Shown here piece after piece: positions 1-6,301 of a stretch of DNA of 7,710 bases; the first letter of the stretch is position 1, and the number at the start of each line of letters is the position of its first letter. Source of the DNA: Bacteroidota bacterium (GTDB taxonomy: Bacteria; Bacteroidota; Bacteroidia; Chitinophagales; Chitinophagaceae); contig CANGUS010000084.1 of assembly GCA_947457085.1 (NCBI GenBank), positions 1-7,710 on the forward strand, given 5' to 3'. A program made the position numbers and the translations under genes. Below the pieces are notes generated by a model. The model ran no database searches. It was given only the letters and a program-made list of their open reading frames with translations, and had not been told where the DNA came from.

Positions 1-29
1 CAAAAAATCAAAATAGATTTCGAACTAAA

Positions 30-37
30 TAAATTTG
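30..37 (+). promoter_or_regulatory. Candidate -7 promoter box for the lipoprotein gene
   Basis: TAAATTTG is an exact match to the Bacteroidota -7 consensus TAnnTTTG. It lies 8 bases before the ATG at 46, so transcription would begin almost at the start codon. No TTTG-type -33 element is visible at the usual spacing, and the box is close to the window edge. In DNA this A/T-rich an 8-base match can arise by chance, so position is the main support. Confidence 0.35.
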
Positions 38-45
38 TAAAAATA

Positions 46-82
46 ATGAACAACAAATAAAATTATAGTAGCAGCTGCAGCT
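46..82 (+). other. Out-of-frame 5' end of the lipoprotein gene (signal peptide start)
   Basis: ATG at 46 reads Met-Asn-Asn-Lys and then hits TAA at 58-60. If the single base T58 is skipped, the frame continues as MNNK-KIIVAAAALLF and then LGSCKK. That is a normal lipoprotein signal peptide: a Lys-containing start, a hydrophobic core, and a lipobox ending in Cys. The extra T sits in what would otherwise be a run of seven A. I read this as a one-base insertion, either a real mutation or a sequencing error. A programmed +1 frameshift is possible but lacks a known slippery motif. The same frame is also open from base 1 to the TAA at 60, so bases 1-60 could instead be the tail of an upstream gene. 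That would still leave the lipoprotein without a conventional start. Confidence 0.6.
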
Positions 83-502
83 TTGCTTTTCACATTGGGT
101 TCTTGCAAAAAAGAAACAACTCCTAGTACAATCTCAAAAACAGTGGCATTAACTCAATCTGGTTGGAAAATTACATCAGTTATGATGAGTACCAATGGTG
201 CACCTGCGGTAGAGAGCATTTCAATGTATCCATCTTGTTCTGTAGACAACATTTTCACATTTTCTGCTAACACTGCATTCACTCAAACAGAAGGTTTAAC
301 AAAGTGTGACCCAAATGATCCAGATACAATTTCTACTGGAAATTGGGGATTTGTATCGAATGAAACATTCTTAAACATTACAGACGATAGTACTGGAGGC
401 GTTACTTCTTTAAAGATTATAACATTAGATGCTACTACTTTTAAAGGAGAAATGTATGATAGTTTAAGTTCATCCAATATAGTATATACTTGGAAAAATT
501 AA
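83..502 (+). CDS. Lipocalin-like lipoprotein, 5' end frameshifted
   Basis: Small secreted lipoprotein resembling the Bacteroidota lipocalin-like family (Lipocalin_4 type). Seen directly: the lipobox LGSC followed by KKETT, then about 115 residues with the family's landmarks. These are an early 'GWKITSV' strand, a 'CSVDNIFTFSAN' segment, a second Cys in 'TKCDPNDP', then 'GNWGFVSNETFLNI' and a C-terminal Trp. The two cysteines probably form a disulfide in the barrel. The Cys of the lipobox should be lipidated and anchor the protein to a membrane, with the barrel outside the cytoplasm; its ligand is unknown. The open frame contains no ATG. TTG at 83 is the only common start codon in it, and starting there would leave a signal peptide of only seven residues before the lipobox Cys with no basic residue, so I do not believe it. 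The better start is ATG at 46, reached by removing one base. The gene is followed by a terminator at 525-551 and faces the DUF5683 gene. Family call is fairly sure; function is unknown. Confidence 0.75.
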   Translation: MLFTLGSCKKETTPSTISKTVALTQSGWKITSVMMSTNGAPAVESISMYPSCSVDNIFTFSANTAFTQTEGLTKCDPNDPDTISTGNWGFVSNETFLNITDDSTGGVTSLKIITLDATTFKGEMYDSLSSSNIVYTWKN

Positions 503-524
503 TCATTTAAAAAATAATCAATTT

Positions 525-551
525 AAAACCGTCTATAGGGACGGTTTTTTT
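525..551 (+). terminator. Rho-independent terminator after the lipoprotein gene
   Basis: AAAACCGTC (525-533) pairs perfectly with GACGGTTTT (540-548) around a six-base loop, TATAGG. The T-run continues to 551. It lies 22 bases after the lipoprotein stop codon and 11 bases from the stop of the convergent DUF5683 gene. It is well formed for the plus strand. On the minus strand the hairpin ends in only TTTT before AAATT, so it may also terminate the par operon, less efficiently. Confidence 0.88.
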
Positions 552-562
552 GGCTAATATCC

Positions 563-1183
563 TTACTTCAAACAAACTACCACCCTCATTCCTACTTGTT
601 TTCTAGCATCAAAGTAAGGTATGGCTTTCATACTGATGTTTTTACTCATATCAAATGTTTTTAAATGCGAAGAAGTAAAAGCATCTAATATATTAACTAA
701 ATAACAAACTGTTCCAGAGATGATAGAATATTCATAATATTTTCTAAAACCTCTTCTTAAAACATCAATATCATTTATGGAATACTGATAAAATGGATCT
801 GTAGTAGCAGGATTGTTATCAATTCTTGAGATATAGGCTTCTTGGTATTTTTGATATTGTTTACGATTATCTATGATAAAATAAGTTACCGTTCCTGCAG
901 CAGCTGCTACTAATCCTAATTTCCAATATTGCTTGTTATATACTTGCCCTAATCCAGGTAAAATAGCCGAATAAAGCCCAGCTCGTTTAGGAATTGATAT
1001 TTTTGTATTAAACTTAAAAATGGAATCAGGAAAAACGGCCTTTTCTTTGGTAATGGTTTTCTTAATCGAACTGTCTTTTTGTTGAGCGGAAATAGGTAAT
1101 GAAAAAAAGAACATCATTATCATCAACAAAATACAATTTGTCAAAAAAGAAAAATAATTCGTACTGTTGGAAGAATTAATCAT
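563..1183 (-). CDS. DUF5683 membrane protein, third gene of the par operon
   Basis: A 206-residue protein of the DUF5683 family, which in Bacteroidota commonly follows parB; its function is unknown. Residues 1-33 form a signal peptide or membrane anchor ending 'LPISA' before Gln34, unusual in having no Lys or Arg before the hydrophobic core. The family core follows: 'RAGLYSAILPGLGQVYNK' at 67-84 with 'QYWK' after it, a hydrophobic segment at about 89-104, and a Tyr/Gln-rich stretch (109-117). A second hydrophobic segment at 153-166 is followed by 'NILDAFTSSHLKTFD' (164-178). From memory, family members have an Arg/Asp-rich motif before the second segment; here it reads 'RRGFRKYYEYS', which may be a divergence. 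I chose ATG at 1183 over the TTG two codons upstream. The ATG at 1197 is in another frame and stops after four codons. The start lies 26 bases beyond the parB stop, so the gene is probably co-transcribed with parA and parB. It would be an inner-membrane or envelope protein. Confidence 0.85.
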   Translation of the reverse strand: MINSSNSTNYFSFLTNCILLMIMMFFFSLPISAQQKDSSIKKTITKEKAVFPDSIFKFNTKISIPKRAGLYSAILPGLGQVYNKQYWKLGLVAAAAGTVTYFIIDNRKQYQKYQEAYISRIDNNPATTDPFYQYSINDIDVLRRGFRKYYEYSIISGTVCYLVNILDAFTSSHLKTFDMSKNISMKAIPYFDARKQVGMRVVVCLK

Positions 1184-1200
1184 TAACAATTTATCATTAA
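1173..1200 (-). repeat. 14-bp imperfect tandem repeat over the DUF5683 start codon
   Basis: On the minus strand two adjacent 14-base units read TTAATGATAAATTG (1200-1187) and TTAATGATTAATTC (1186-1173), matching at 12 of 14 positions. Each carries an ATG. The first opens a four-codon mini-ORF (Met-Ile-Asn-Cys) whose TAA overlaps the true ATG as TAATG. The second is the likely DUF5683 start (Met-Ile-Asn-Ser). It looks like a small duplication of the translation-start region. Whether it affects translation is unknown. Confidence 0.6.
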
Positions 1201-1209
1201 TTATGATTT

Positions 1210-2154
1210 CTAAATACCCATGCTTTCACAAATTCGCTCTAAGTCGCTGTCGTTATAAAACTCAATGACAATCGTTCCTTTGCCTGTTTTTTTTCTGTCT
1301 AATTTTATTTTTGTAGAAAAATGGGAAGCAATTTGATCCTCAATTCGTTTATATGCTGGAGGTAAAACGGATGACGATTTACGCTTGTCGGTTGTTGGTT
1401 TCTTGGTTTGAGAATTAGCATTTAAATTCTTAATCAACTCTTCTGTTGCACGAACAGACAATTGGTTGGTGATAATTTCTTTAGCAGCAAATAATTGTTG
1501 TTCAATATGCTCTAAACCTAAAATGGCTCTGGCATGACCCATGGTTAATTCCTTATTTCTTACAGAAACTTGAATAGAAGGAGGTAATTTTAGCAATCGA
1601 ATGTAGTTTGTTACAGAAGTTCTATCTTTCTTCATTCTTTCAGCTACGTTATCTTGCGTCATATTGCATTCGGACATCAAACGTTTGTATGCCAAGCCAA
1701 TTTCAATCGCATTTAGGTTTTCTCTTTGCAAATTTTCAAGCAAACCCATTTCCAAAATTTCTTGGTCATTGGCTACACGCACATAGGCAGGAATATCTTT
1801 TAAACCGGCAATTTTTGATGCTTTAAACCTTCTCTCACCTGAAATTAATTGGTATTTTTTGTTGGGAAGTTTCGTAACCGTAATTGGTTGAATAATATCA
1901 TGTAATTTGATAGACTCTGCCAATTCTTGTAACGGAATTTCTTCAAATGTTCTTCGAGGTTGATTCGGATTGACTTCAATCGATGCTAACGGTATTCTCG
2001 AAATGCTACCCACCAAAGCCTCGTCGGTTGGTTGAGAAGTAGTTTGTGCAGCATTGGCATTTTTTTGAAATGCATTTACTTCCTCTTTAATATTGCCTAA
2101 TAAGGCACCAATGCCTTTTCCTATTTGCGCTTTTTGATTGGGTTTATTGCTCAT
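1210..2154 (-). CDS. parB: Chromosome-partitioning protein ParB
   Basis: ParB is a CTP-dependent DNA clamp. It loads at parS sites near the origin, spreads along DNA and stimulates ParA ATPase to separate sister origins. Its 314 residues show every expected part. The N-terminal 'GKGIGALLG' (12-20) is the conserved ParA-contacting peptide, followed by a low-complexity Asn/Gln/Thr linker to about 50. The ParB/Sulfiredoxin fold runs from about 53 to 150, with 'NPNQPRRTF' (62-70), the CTP-binding 'GERRFKA' (106-112) and 'ENLQRENLNAIE' (140-151). The parS-reading helix-turn-helix is at about 165-190 ('MTQDNVAERMKKDRTSVTNYI'-like region). A basic linker at about 245-262 leads to the C-terminal dimerisation domain (about 266-314). 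ATG at 2154 is chosen because it gives the canonical N-terminus. It lies inside the end of parA, an 11-bp overlap that implies translational coupling. No key residue is missing. Confidence 0.96.
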   Translation of the reverse strand: MSNKPNQKAQIGKGIGALLGNIKEEVNAFQKNANAAQTTSQPTDEALVGSISRIPLASIEVNPNQPRRTFEEIPLQELAESIKLHDIIQPITVTKLPNKKYQLISGERRFKASKIAGLKDIPAYVRVANDQEILEMGLLENLQRENLNAIEIGLAYKRLMSECNMTQDNVAERMKKDRTSVTNYIRLLKLPPSIQVSVRNKELTMGHARAILGLEHIEQQLFAAKEIITNQLSVRATEELIKNLNANSQTKKPTTDKRKSSSVLPPAYKRIEDQIASHFSTKIKLDRKKTGKGTIVIEFYNDSDLERICESMGI

Positions 2155-2962
2155 TCTCTTCTATTTCTATCGTTTTTTGACTGTTTTTTATTTTCGTTAG
2201 ATCATTGCGTTGTAATACTTCTTTGGCAAGATTTAAATAATTTAAAGCACCTGTAGAATCAGCATCATATAGCAAAACGGGTTTGCCTAAACTCGGTGCT
2301 TCACCTAATCGAGTGTTTCTGTGGATAATGGTATTGAATACAGACTCATTGAAGTGATTTTTTACTTCTTCTACTACCTGATTTGAAAGACGTAAACGGC
2401 CATCATACATCGTCATTAAAATACCTTCTATCCCTAAATTAGAATTGAGCTTGGACTGTACAATGGTTATGGTATTTAATAATTTTCCTAAACCCTCTAA
2501 TGCAAAAAACTCACATTGAACAGGAATAATTACACTATCACTGGCTGTTAAAGCATTTACGGTTATTAAGCCCAATGAAGGAGAACAATCTATAATGATG
2601 AAGTCAAATTGATCTTTAACCTCATTTAATACTGATTGTAGTTTAAATTCTCGGTTTGGATGGTTGATTAATTCAATTTCTGCACCCACTAAATCCAAAT
2701 GAGATGGCATTAAAAATAAATTGGGCGTTTCCGTTTCTAAAATTACTTGATTAATATCTACATCATTCACCAAACAATCATATACGCTCAATTGTACATT
2801 GCGTAAATCGAAACCATTGCCAGTAGTGGCATTTGCCTGCGGATCGGCATCTATTAAAAGTGTTTTATAGTCTAAAACAGCTAAGCTACACGCTAAATTA
2901 ATGGCTGTAGTTGTTTTGCCTACACCACCTTTCTGATTTGCTACTGATATTATTTTACCCAT
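2144..2962 (-). CDS. parA: Chromosome-partitioning ATPase ParA (Soj family)
   Basis: ParA is a deviant-Walker ATPase. It binds DNA non-specifically as an ATP dimer and is released by ParB-parS, pulling replicated origins apart. With the ATG at 2962 the protein has 272 residues, normal for a chromosomal ParA. Visible motifs are the deviant Walker A 'KGGVGKTT' (11-18, signature Lys at 11), the A' motif 'IDADPQAN' (37-44), Walker B 'FIIIDCSPSLG' (121-131), 'PVQCEFFALEG' (147-157) and the late 'RLGEAPS' motif. A TTG one codon upstream (2965) is in frame, but starting at ATG gives the canonical Met-Gly-Lys-Ile-Ile N-terminus. First gene of the parA-parB-DUF5683 operon; its stop codon lies within parB. 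A near-match to the -7 consensus (CATTTTTG on the minus strand, 2976-2969) lies six bases before the ATG, so the mRNA may be nearly leaderless; this is weak evidence. Confidence 0.96.
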   Translation of the reverse strand: MGKIISVANQKGGVGKTTTAINLACSLAVLDYKTLLIDADPQANATTGNGFDLRNVQLSVYDCLVNDVDINQVILETETPNLFLMPSHLDLVGAEIELINHPNREFKLQSVLNEVKDQFDFIIIDCSPSLGLITVNALTASDSVIIPVQCEFFALEGLGKLLNTITIVQSKLNSNLGIEGILMTMYDGRLRLSNQVVEEVKNHFNESVFNTIIHRNTRLGEAPSLGKPVLLYDADSTGALNYLNLAKEVLQRNDLTKIKNSQKTIEIEENEQ

Positions 2963-3048
2963 CAACTACAAAAATGATATTTATTTGTGGTATATAAAAT
3001 TTTTTTTATGCACCGAACAAAAATTGTGAATAATTTTAGAAAATAACG

Positions 3049-3086
3049 GATCATTTAACCTCTAAATGGGTCAAATGATCTTTTTT
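3049..3086 (+). terminator. Hairpin terminator facing the plus strand, no matching gene
   Basis: GATCATTT (3049-3056) pairs with AAATGATC (3073-3080). After one A/C mismatch, ACC (3058-3060) pairs with GGT (3069-3071), leaving an eight-base loop. On the plus strand the stem is followed directly by six T and then a further A/T run with seven T to 3096. On the minus strand it is followed by CGTTATTTTC, a poor T-run. Position favours a role at the 3' end of the NagZ-type fusion gene, which ends 26 bases to the right. The T-run, however, favours stopping plus-strand transcription. It could act in both directions. Confidence 0.6.
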
Positions 3087-3112
3087 ATATTTTTTTCTCA
3101 TTGAAATTCTAG

Positions 3113-6100
3113 TTATTTCCATTTCGAATACCTCGAAGGAATCCCCAGTGATTTATAAATATACGCTTGCGCAATTTCTCTAACGCCTCCATTTTTATTA
3201 ATGGCTTTGTTTTCAGCACTGGGATAGGTTCGGTTTGAAAGAAATACAAAAACCAAATCATTACTGGGATCTGCCCATACACAAGTGCCAGTGAAACCTT
3301 GATGACCAAAAGTTTTTAAGGAAACATGATCCGTACATGGGCTAGTTTTATCAGCATTGGGGTCTGGTTTATCAAACCCTAACCCTCGTCGGCTAATCAT
3401 CGAATATTTAGAGGTGAATAATTCCACAGTCGATTTTTGAAAGTAGCGTTTACCTTGGTATGTTCCGCCATTTAATAACATTTGCATCAATATCCCTAAA
3501 TCAGTAGCTGTAGAAAAAAGCCCAGCATGCCCACTTACACCCCCAAACATCGCAGCACCCATATCATGCACATTGCCTTGTATAATTTGGTGTCTGAAAT
3601 AATCGTCCAATTCGCTGGGTGCAATTTCTACATTTCTCAAATTCTTTTTGGGCTGATAAGCAGTGTAATTCATACCTAAAGGTTTATAAAATTCGTCTCG
3701 TACAAATTCATCTAATTTCTTTTTAGTAACATTTTCTATTACAGCTTGCATAAATATAAAATCTAAATCGCTGTATACATATTTTCCTCTATTTTCTAAT
3801 GGAGACAATAAGATGCGTTGCCACATCGTATCTACCCAATCTGAACGCATATATAAATTGTCCGTAACTTTTACTGTATATCTACCTCGAATGGTACTGT
3901 TGTATATCATCGGATTTGGATTTTTTAAAGAATCTAATGTTTCTTTATAAAAAGGGATCCAACTTTTTAATCCAGCTTGATGGGTTAATATATCTTTTAT
4001 TTTCAAATTTTCTTTATCTGTGCCTCTTGTAATCGCAACATATTTCCCTAAAGGAGCGTCTAAATCTAGTTTTCCTTGGTCGTATAATTTCATAACGGCG
4101 ATGGTAGTAGCTGCAATTTTAGTTACCGATGCCACATCATAAACCGTATTAATGTCTACATTATTTTGACGATCGTTTCCTAAATAACCAAATGATTTAT
4201 CATAAAATACATTCCCTTCTTTGGCTACTAAAATTCTGCATCCAGGAAAAATATTGCTGTTTACACAGCTCGTTAAATACGCATCGAGCTTGTCGAGTTC
4301 TGCAATGTTAATACCCAAGGCTAAAGGACTTACACAGCATTCCAATGGATATTCTTTAGAAAATATAGATTTTGCTTTGAAACGATTTTCTATTACATCT
4401 TTATTTTGTTTTGCAAATCGAACTGAATCAATCACTTCTCCTAATGCATTTTTCAAGGATACAATTCCATCACCTTGTTTGTAATTCTCACAAATACTTA
4501 CGGGTAGTTTTCCCTTTGCTTTTAATTGACTGGTAACAATTTTAGCGGCAATTTGTTGGGTTTCTTCTGCTTCATCATAAGCTACTAGTATACCTTCAAT
4601 GTCGCAAAAGCTTTTGACTGCATAGGGATTTCCAAATACAACCGTCATGGCATTCTGATTTCGAGAAAGAAGGTTTACTGCCTTTACTTCTAATTCATCT
4701 AAACCAAAATTATTTTTTGGATATCCGGTCATATTATGCACCCCAACAATTACGGCCTCGGCATCTTTGAGTTCTTTTACAAATGATTTTAATTCTTTTT
4801 CTGATGTAGGAGCATATAAAATTTCTTTCACACCATATTTTTTTAATTCTCCTGAAAATTTGGTTTCACTGCTTGTGCCCACACCCACATAAACAATATC
4901 TTTTACTGCATCTTTGTTTATTTTTTCTAAAATTAAATTGGGGTCATCTAATAGAGTGATTGCATTTTCGGCTACCAATAATCGAATCGTGGAAATATAT
5001 TGATTAATATCTTCTTCTATGTTTTCAGTTTTTATTTTTTTATAATGAGTAAGATCTGCATTGTATTTAGCAGCTAATATTTTCTTTACGCTTTCTTCTA
5101 AACGTTGTTCAGATATCACCTTGGTTTCAATGGCATTTTTAATTTTTTGAATACCCGTTGGCACATCTTGAGAAAATAATAATACATCGTTACCAGCCTG
5201 AAATGCTTTTAAATCAATATCTCCAGGGCTATAGTGTTTCGCTACCCCTTCCATATTTAAAGCATCTGTAAAAATTAACCCATTGAAACCCATCTTCTTT
5301 TTTAATAAATCAGTGACTGTTTTTTCAGACAGAGTAGAGGGTGTATGAGCTTGGCTGTCTAGTGCAGGTATTTGTAAATGCGCCACCATGATCGATTGAA
5401 TCCCATTGGCAATTAATTGAGTAAATGGATATAATTCTAGTTTTTCTAAATCGGATAAGGATTTGGTAATTTCAGGAGTATCTTTATGCGAATCAACATC
5501 GGTATCGCCATGACCAGGAAAATGTTTGGCACAAGCCATTACGCCATTATTTTGTAAACCCCTCATGTATTGAATCCCAAAATTGGCTACTTTATTTTTA
5601 TTTTCTCCAAATGAACGAAAATTAATTACCGGATTATTGGGATTATTATTGACATCAATAACGGGTGCAAAATCGATATGCACTCCTAAACGACGACATT
5701 GATTGGCAATGGCTGCTGCCATTTTATAAATGATGGTGCTATCTTGCATAGCACCCAACATAATTTGTCGAGGAAAATCTTTAATGCCTGTTAAACGCAT
5801 GCCTAAGCCCCATTCAGCGTCCATAGCAATCAATAAAGGTACTTTACTTTTTGATTGATGTAAGTTGGTTTGTTCGGCTTGTGCCTTCGGTGTTCCTTGC
5901 ATATAAATTAACCCTCCAATACCATAATCAGCAATTAATTTTTCAATGAGTGGTTGATTGTATTTTTCGCCACCAGAGTAGGCAGCGACCATATATAGCT
6001 GAGCTATTTTTTTTTCTAAGGTGAGCGAATGATATACGCTATCTACCCAAACCATTGGAGGGGATTTAAACGCTGGTAATTTGACAGAACTGTTTTTTCC

Positions 6101-6166
6101 TTGTCCATAAGAAAGGACTGGTATCGAGAATAAAAATAAAATGCGTATTAAAAATTTTGATGACAT
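3113..6166 (-). CDS. Exported NagZ-AmiE-like fusion: GH3 glucosaminidase plus serine hydrolase
   Basis: A 1017-residue protein with two enzymes in one chain. Residues 1-21 are a signal peptide ending 'VLSYG'. A family 3 glycoside hydrolase domain covers about 47-370. It has 'MDAEWGLGMRL' (115-124), 'FAPVIDVNNNP' (166-176), the NagZ loop 'KHFPGHGDTDVDSH' (214-227) with the Asp225/His227 acid-base dyad, and the nucleophile Asp301 in 'FTDALNM'. A Rossmann-like GH3 C-terminal domain follows (about 395-560). A beta-lactamase-fold serine hydrolase occupies about 620-1005. It has the SxxK motif Ser680-Val-Thr-Lys683, 'YSD' at 798-800, 'GGVSGHAGLFS' (875-885) and 'GHQGFTGT' (954-961) at the KTG position. 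In Bacillus subtilis, separate NagZ and AmiE proteins (AmiE being a beta-lactamase-family amidase) act in sequence on muropeptides. NagZ removes GlcNAc and AmiE then cuts MurNAc from the peptide. By analogy this protein probably does both steps outside the cytoplasm; that is inference. ATG at 6166 is preceded by a good promoter. The gene is apparently monocistronic, 150 bp from parA. It could instead be annotated as beta-N-acetylhexosaminidase. Confidence 0.92.
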   Translation of the reverse strand: MSSKFLIRILFLFSIPVLSYGQGKNSSVKLPAFKSPPMVWVDSVYHSLTLEKKIAQLYMVAAYSGGEKYNQPLIEKLIADYGIGGLIYMQGTPKAQAEQTNLHQSKSKVPLLIAMDAEWGLGMRLTGIKDFPRQIMLGAMQDSTIIYKMAAAIANQCRRLGVHIDFAPVIDVNNNPNNPVINFRSFGENKNKVANFGIQYMRGLQNNGVMACAKHFPGHGDTDVDSHKDTPEITKSLSDLEKLELYPFTQLIANGIQSIMVAHLQIPALDSQAHTPSTLSEKTVTDLLKKKMGFNGLIFTDALNMEGVAKHYSPGDIDLKAFQAGNDVLLFSQDVPTGIQKIKNAIETKVISEQRLEESVKKILAAKYNADLTHYKKIKTENIEEDINQYISTIRLLVAENAITLLDDPNLILEKINKDAVKDIVYVGVGTSSETKFSGELKKYGVKEILYAPTSEKELKSFVKELKDAEAVIVGVHNMTGYPKNNFGLDELEVKAVNLLSRNQNAMTVVFGNPYAVKSFCDIEGILVAYDEAEETQQIAAKIVTSQLKAKGKLPVSICENYKQGDGIVSLKNALGEVIDSVRFAKQNKDVIENRFKAKSIFSKEYPLECCVSPLALGINIAELDKLDAYLTSCVNSNIFPGCRILVAKEGNVFYDKSFGYLGNDRQNNVDINTVYDVASVTKIAATTIAVMKLYDQGKLDLDAPLGKYVAITRGTDKENLKIKDILTHQAGLKSWIPFYKETLDSLKNPNPMIYNSTIRGRYTVKVTDNLYMRSDWVDTMWQRILLSPLENRGKYVYSDLDFIFMQAVIENVTKKKLDEFVRDEFYKPLGMNYTAYQPKKNLRNVEIAPSELDDYFRHQIIQGNVHDMGAAMFGGVSGHAGLFSTATDLGILMQMLLNGGTYQGKRYFQKSTVELFTSKYSMISRRGLGFDKPDPNADKTSPCTDHVSLKTFGHQGFTGTCVWADPSNDLVFVFLSNRTYPSAENKAINKNGGVREIAQAYIYKSLGIPSRYSKWK

Positions 6167-6170
6167 TGAA

Positions 6171-6184
6171 TGACGATTTCGTCA
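6171..6184. promoter_or_regulatory. Palindrome over the probable transcription start of the fusion gene
   Basis: TGACGA and TCGTCA form perfect 6-bp inverted arms around a two-base TT centre. The palindrome lies between the -7 box (6190-6183) and the ATG at 6166, about where transcription should start. That position suits a repressor operator. No specific regulator is recognised and none is encoded nearby, so it may be incidental. Confidence 0.3.
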
Positions 6185-6212
6185 AAATTACTTTTAATAA
6201 TTTAATATCAAA
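6183..6212 (-). promoter_or_regulatory. Bacteroidota-type promoter of the NagZ-AmiE-like gene
   Basis: On the minus strand, TTTG (6212-6209) is followed after exactly 18 bases by TAATTTTG (6190-6183). This matches the -33 (TTTG or TTG) and -7 (TAnnTTTG) elements used by Bacteroidota sigma factor with normal spacing. The -7 box ends 16 bases before the ATG. This is the best-supported promoter in the window because both elements are present. Confidence 0.65.
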
Positions 6213-6232
6213 ATACAGTTTAAGAATACTTG

Positions 6233-6240
6233 TAGTTTTG
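6233..6240 (+). promoter_or_regulatory. Candidate -7 box for the TPR/DUF6624-like gene
   Basis: TAGTTTTG matches TAnnTTTG exactly and would give a leader of roughly 55 bases before the TTG start at 6302. A second, imperfect box, TAAATTTA (6287-6294), lies only seven bases before the start and would give a nearly leaderless mRNA. Neither has a clear -33 element. The divergent fusion-gene promoter lies just to the left, so the 135-bp gap 6167-6301 serves both genes. Confidence 0.35.
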
Positions 6241-6301
6241 CTTTTAAAAGTTAACACATAGTTTAATCTATAATTAATTATTTAGTTAAATTTACACTCT
6301 A

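Noticed and set aside
1..60. Tail of an upstream gene ending at the TAA at 58-60
   Set aside because: The frame is open from base 1, but only for 19 codons, which is not significant. The ATG at 46 and the -7 box at 30-37 explain the region better. It cannot be excluded without upstream sequence.
1608..1826. Plus-strand 72-residue open frame inside parB
   Set aside because: It is antisense to an intact, motif-complete parB and shows no domain, signal peptide or upstream signals of its own.
1200..3112. parS site near parAB
   Set aside because: I looked for the palindromic core with a central CACGTG-like sequence (TGTTTCACGTGAAACA type) and found none in the window.
4221..4484. Plus-strand 87-residue open frame inside the fusion gene
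   Set aside because: Antisense to a confident coding region, with no recognisable protein features.
3113..6166. Beta-lactamase (antibiotic resistance) call for the C-terminal half
   Set aside because: The SxxK-Tyr-HxG fold is shared by amidases, esterases and peptidases. Fusion to a NagZ-type domain points to cell-wall recycling, so resistance is not supported.
6241..6250. Palindrome CTTTTAAAAG in the divergent intergenic region
   Set aside because: A short, purely weak-core palindrome is expected by chance in DNA this A/T-rich.
6066..6257. Minus-strand 63-residue open frame over the fusion gene's promoter and signal peptide
   Set aside because: It overlaps the real start of the fusion gene in another frame and is low-complexity, so it looks like a shadow of A/T-rich DNA.
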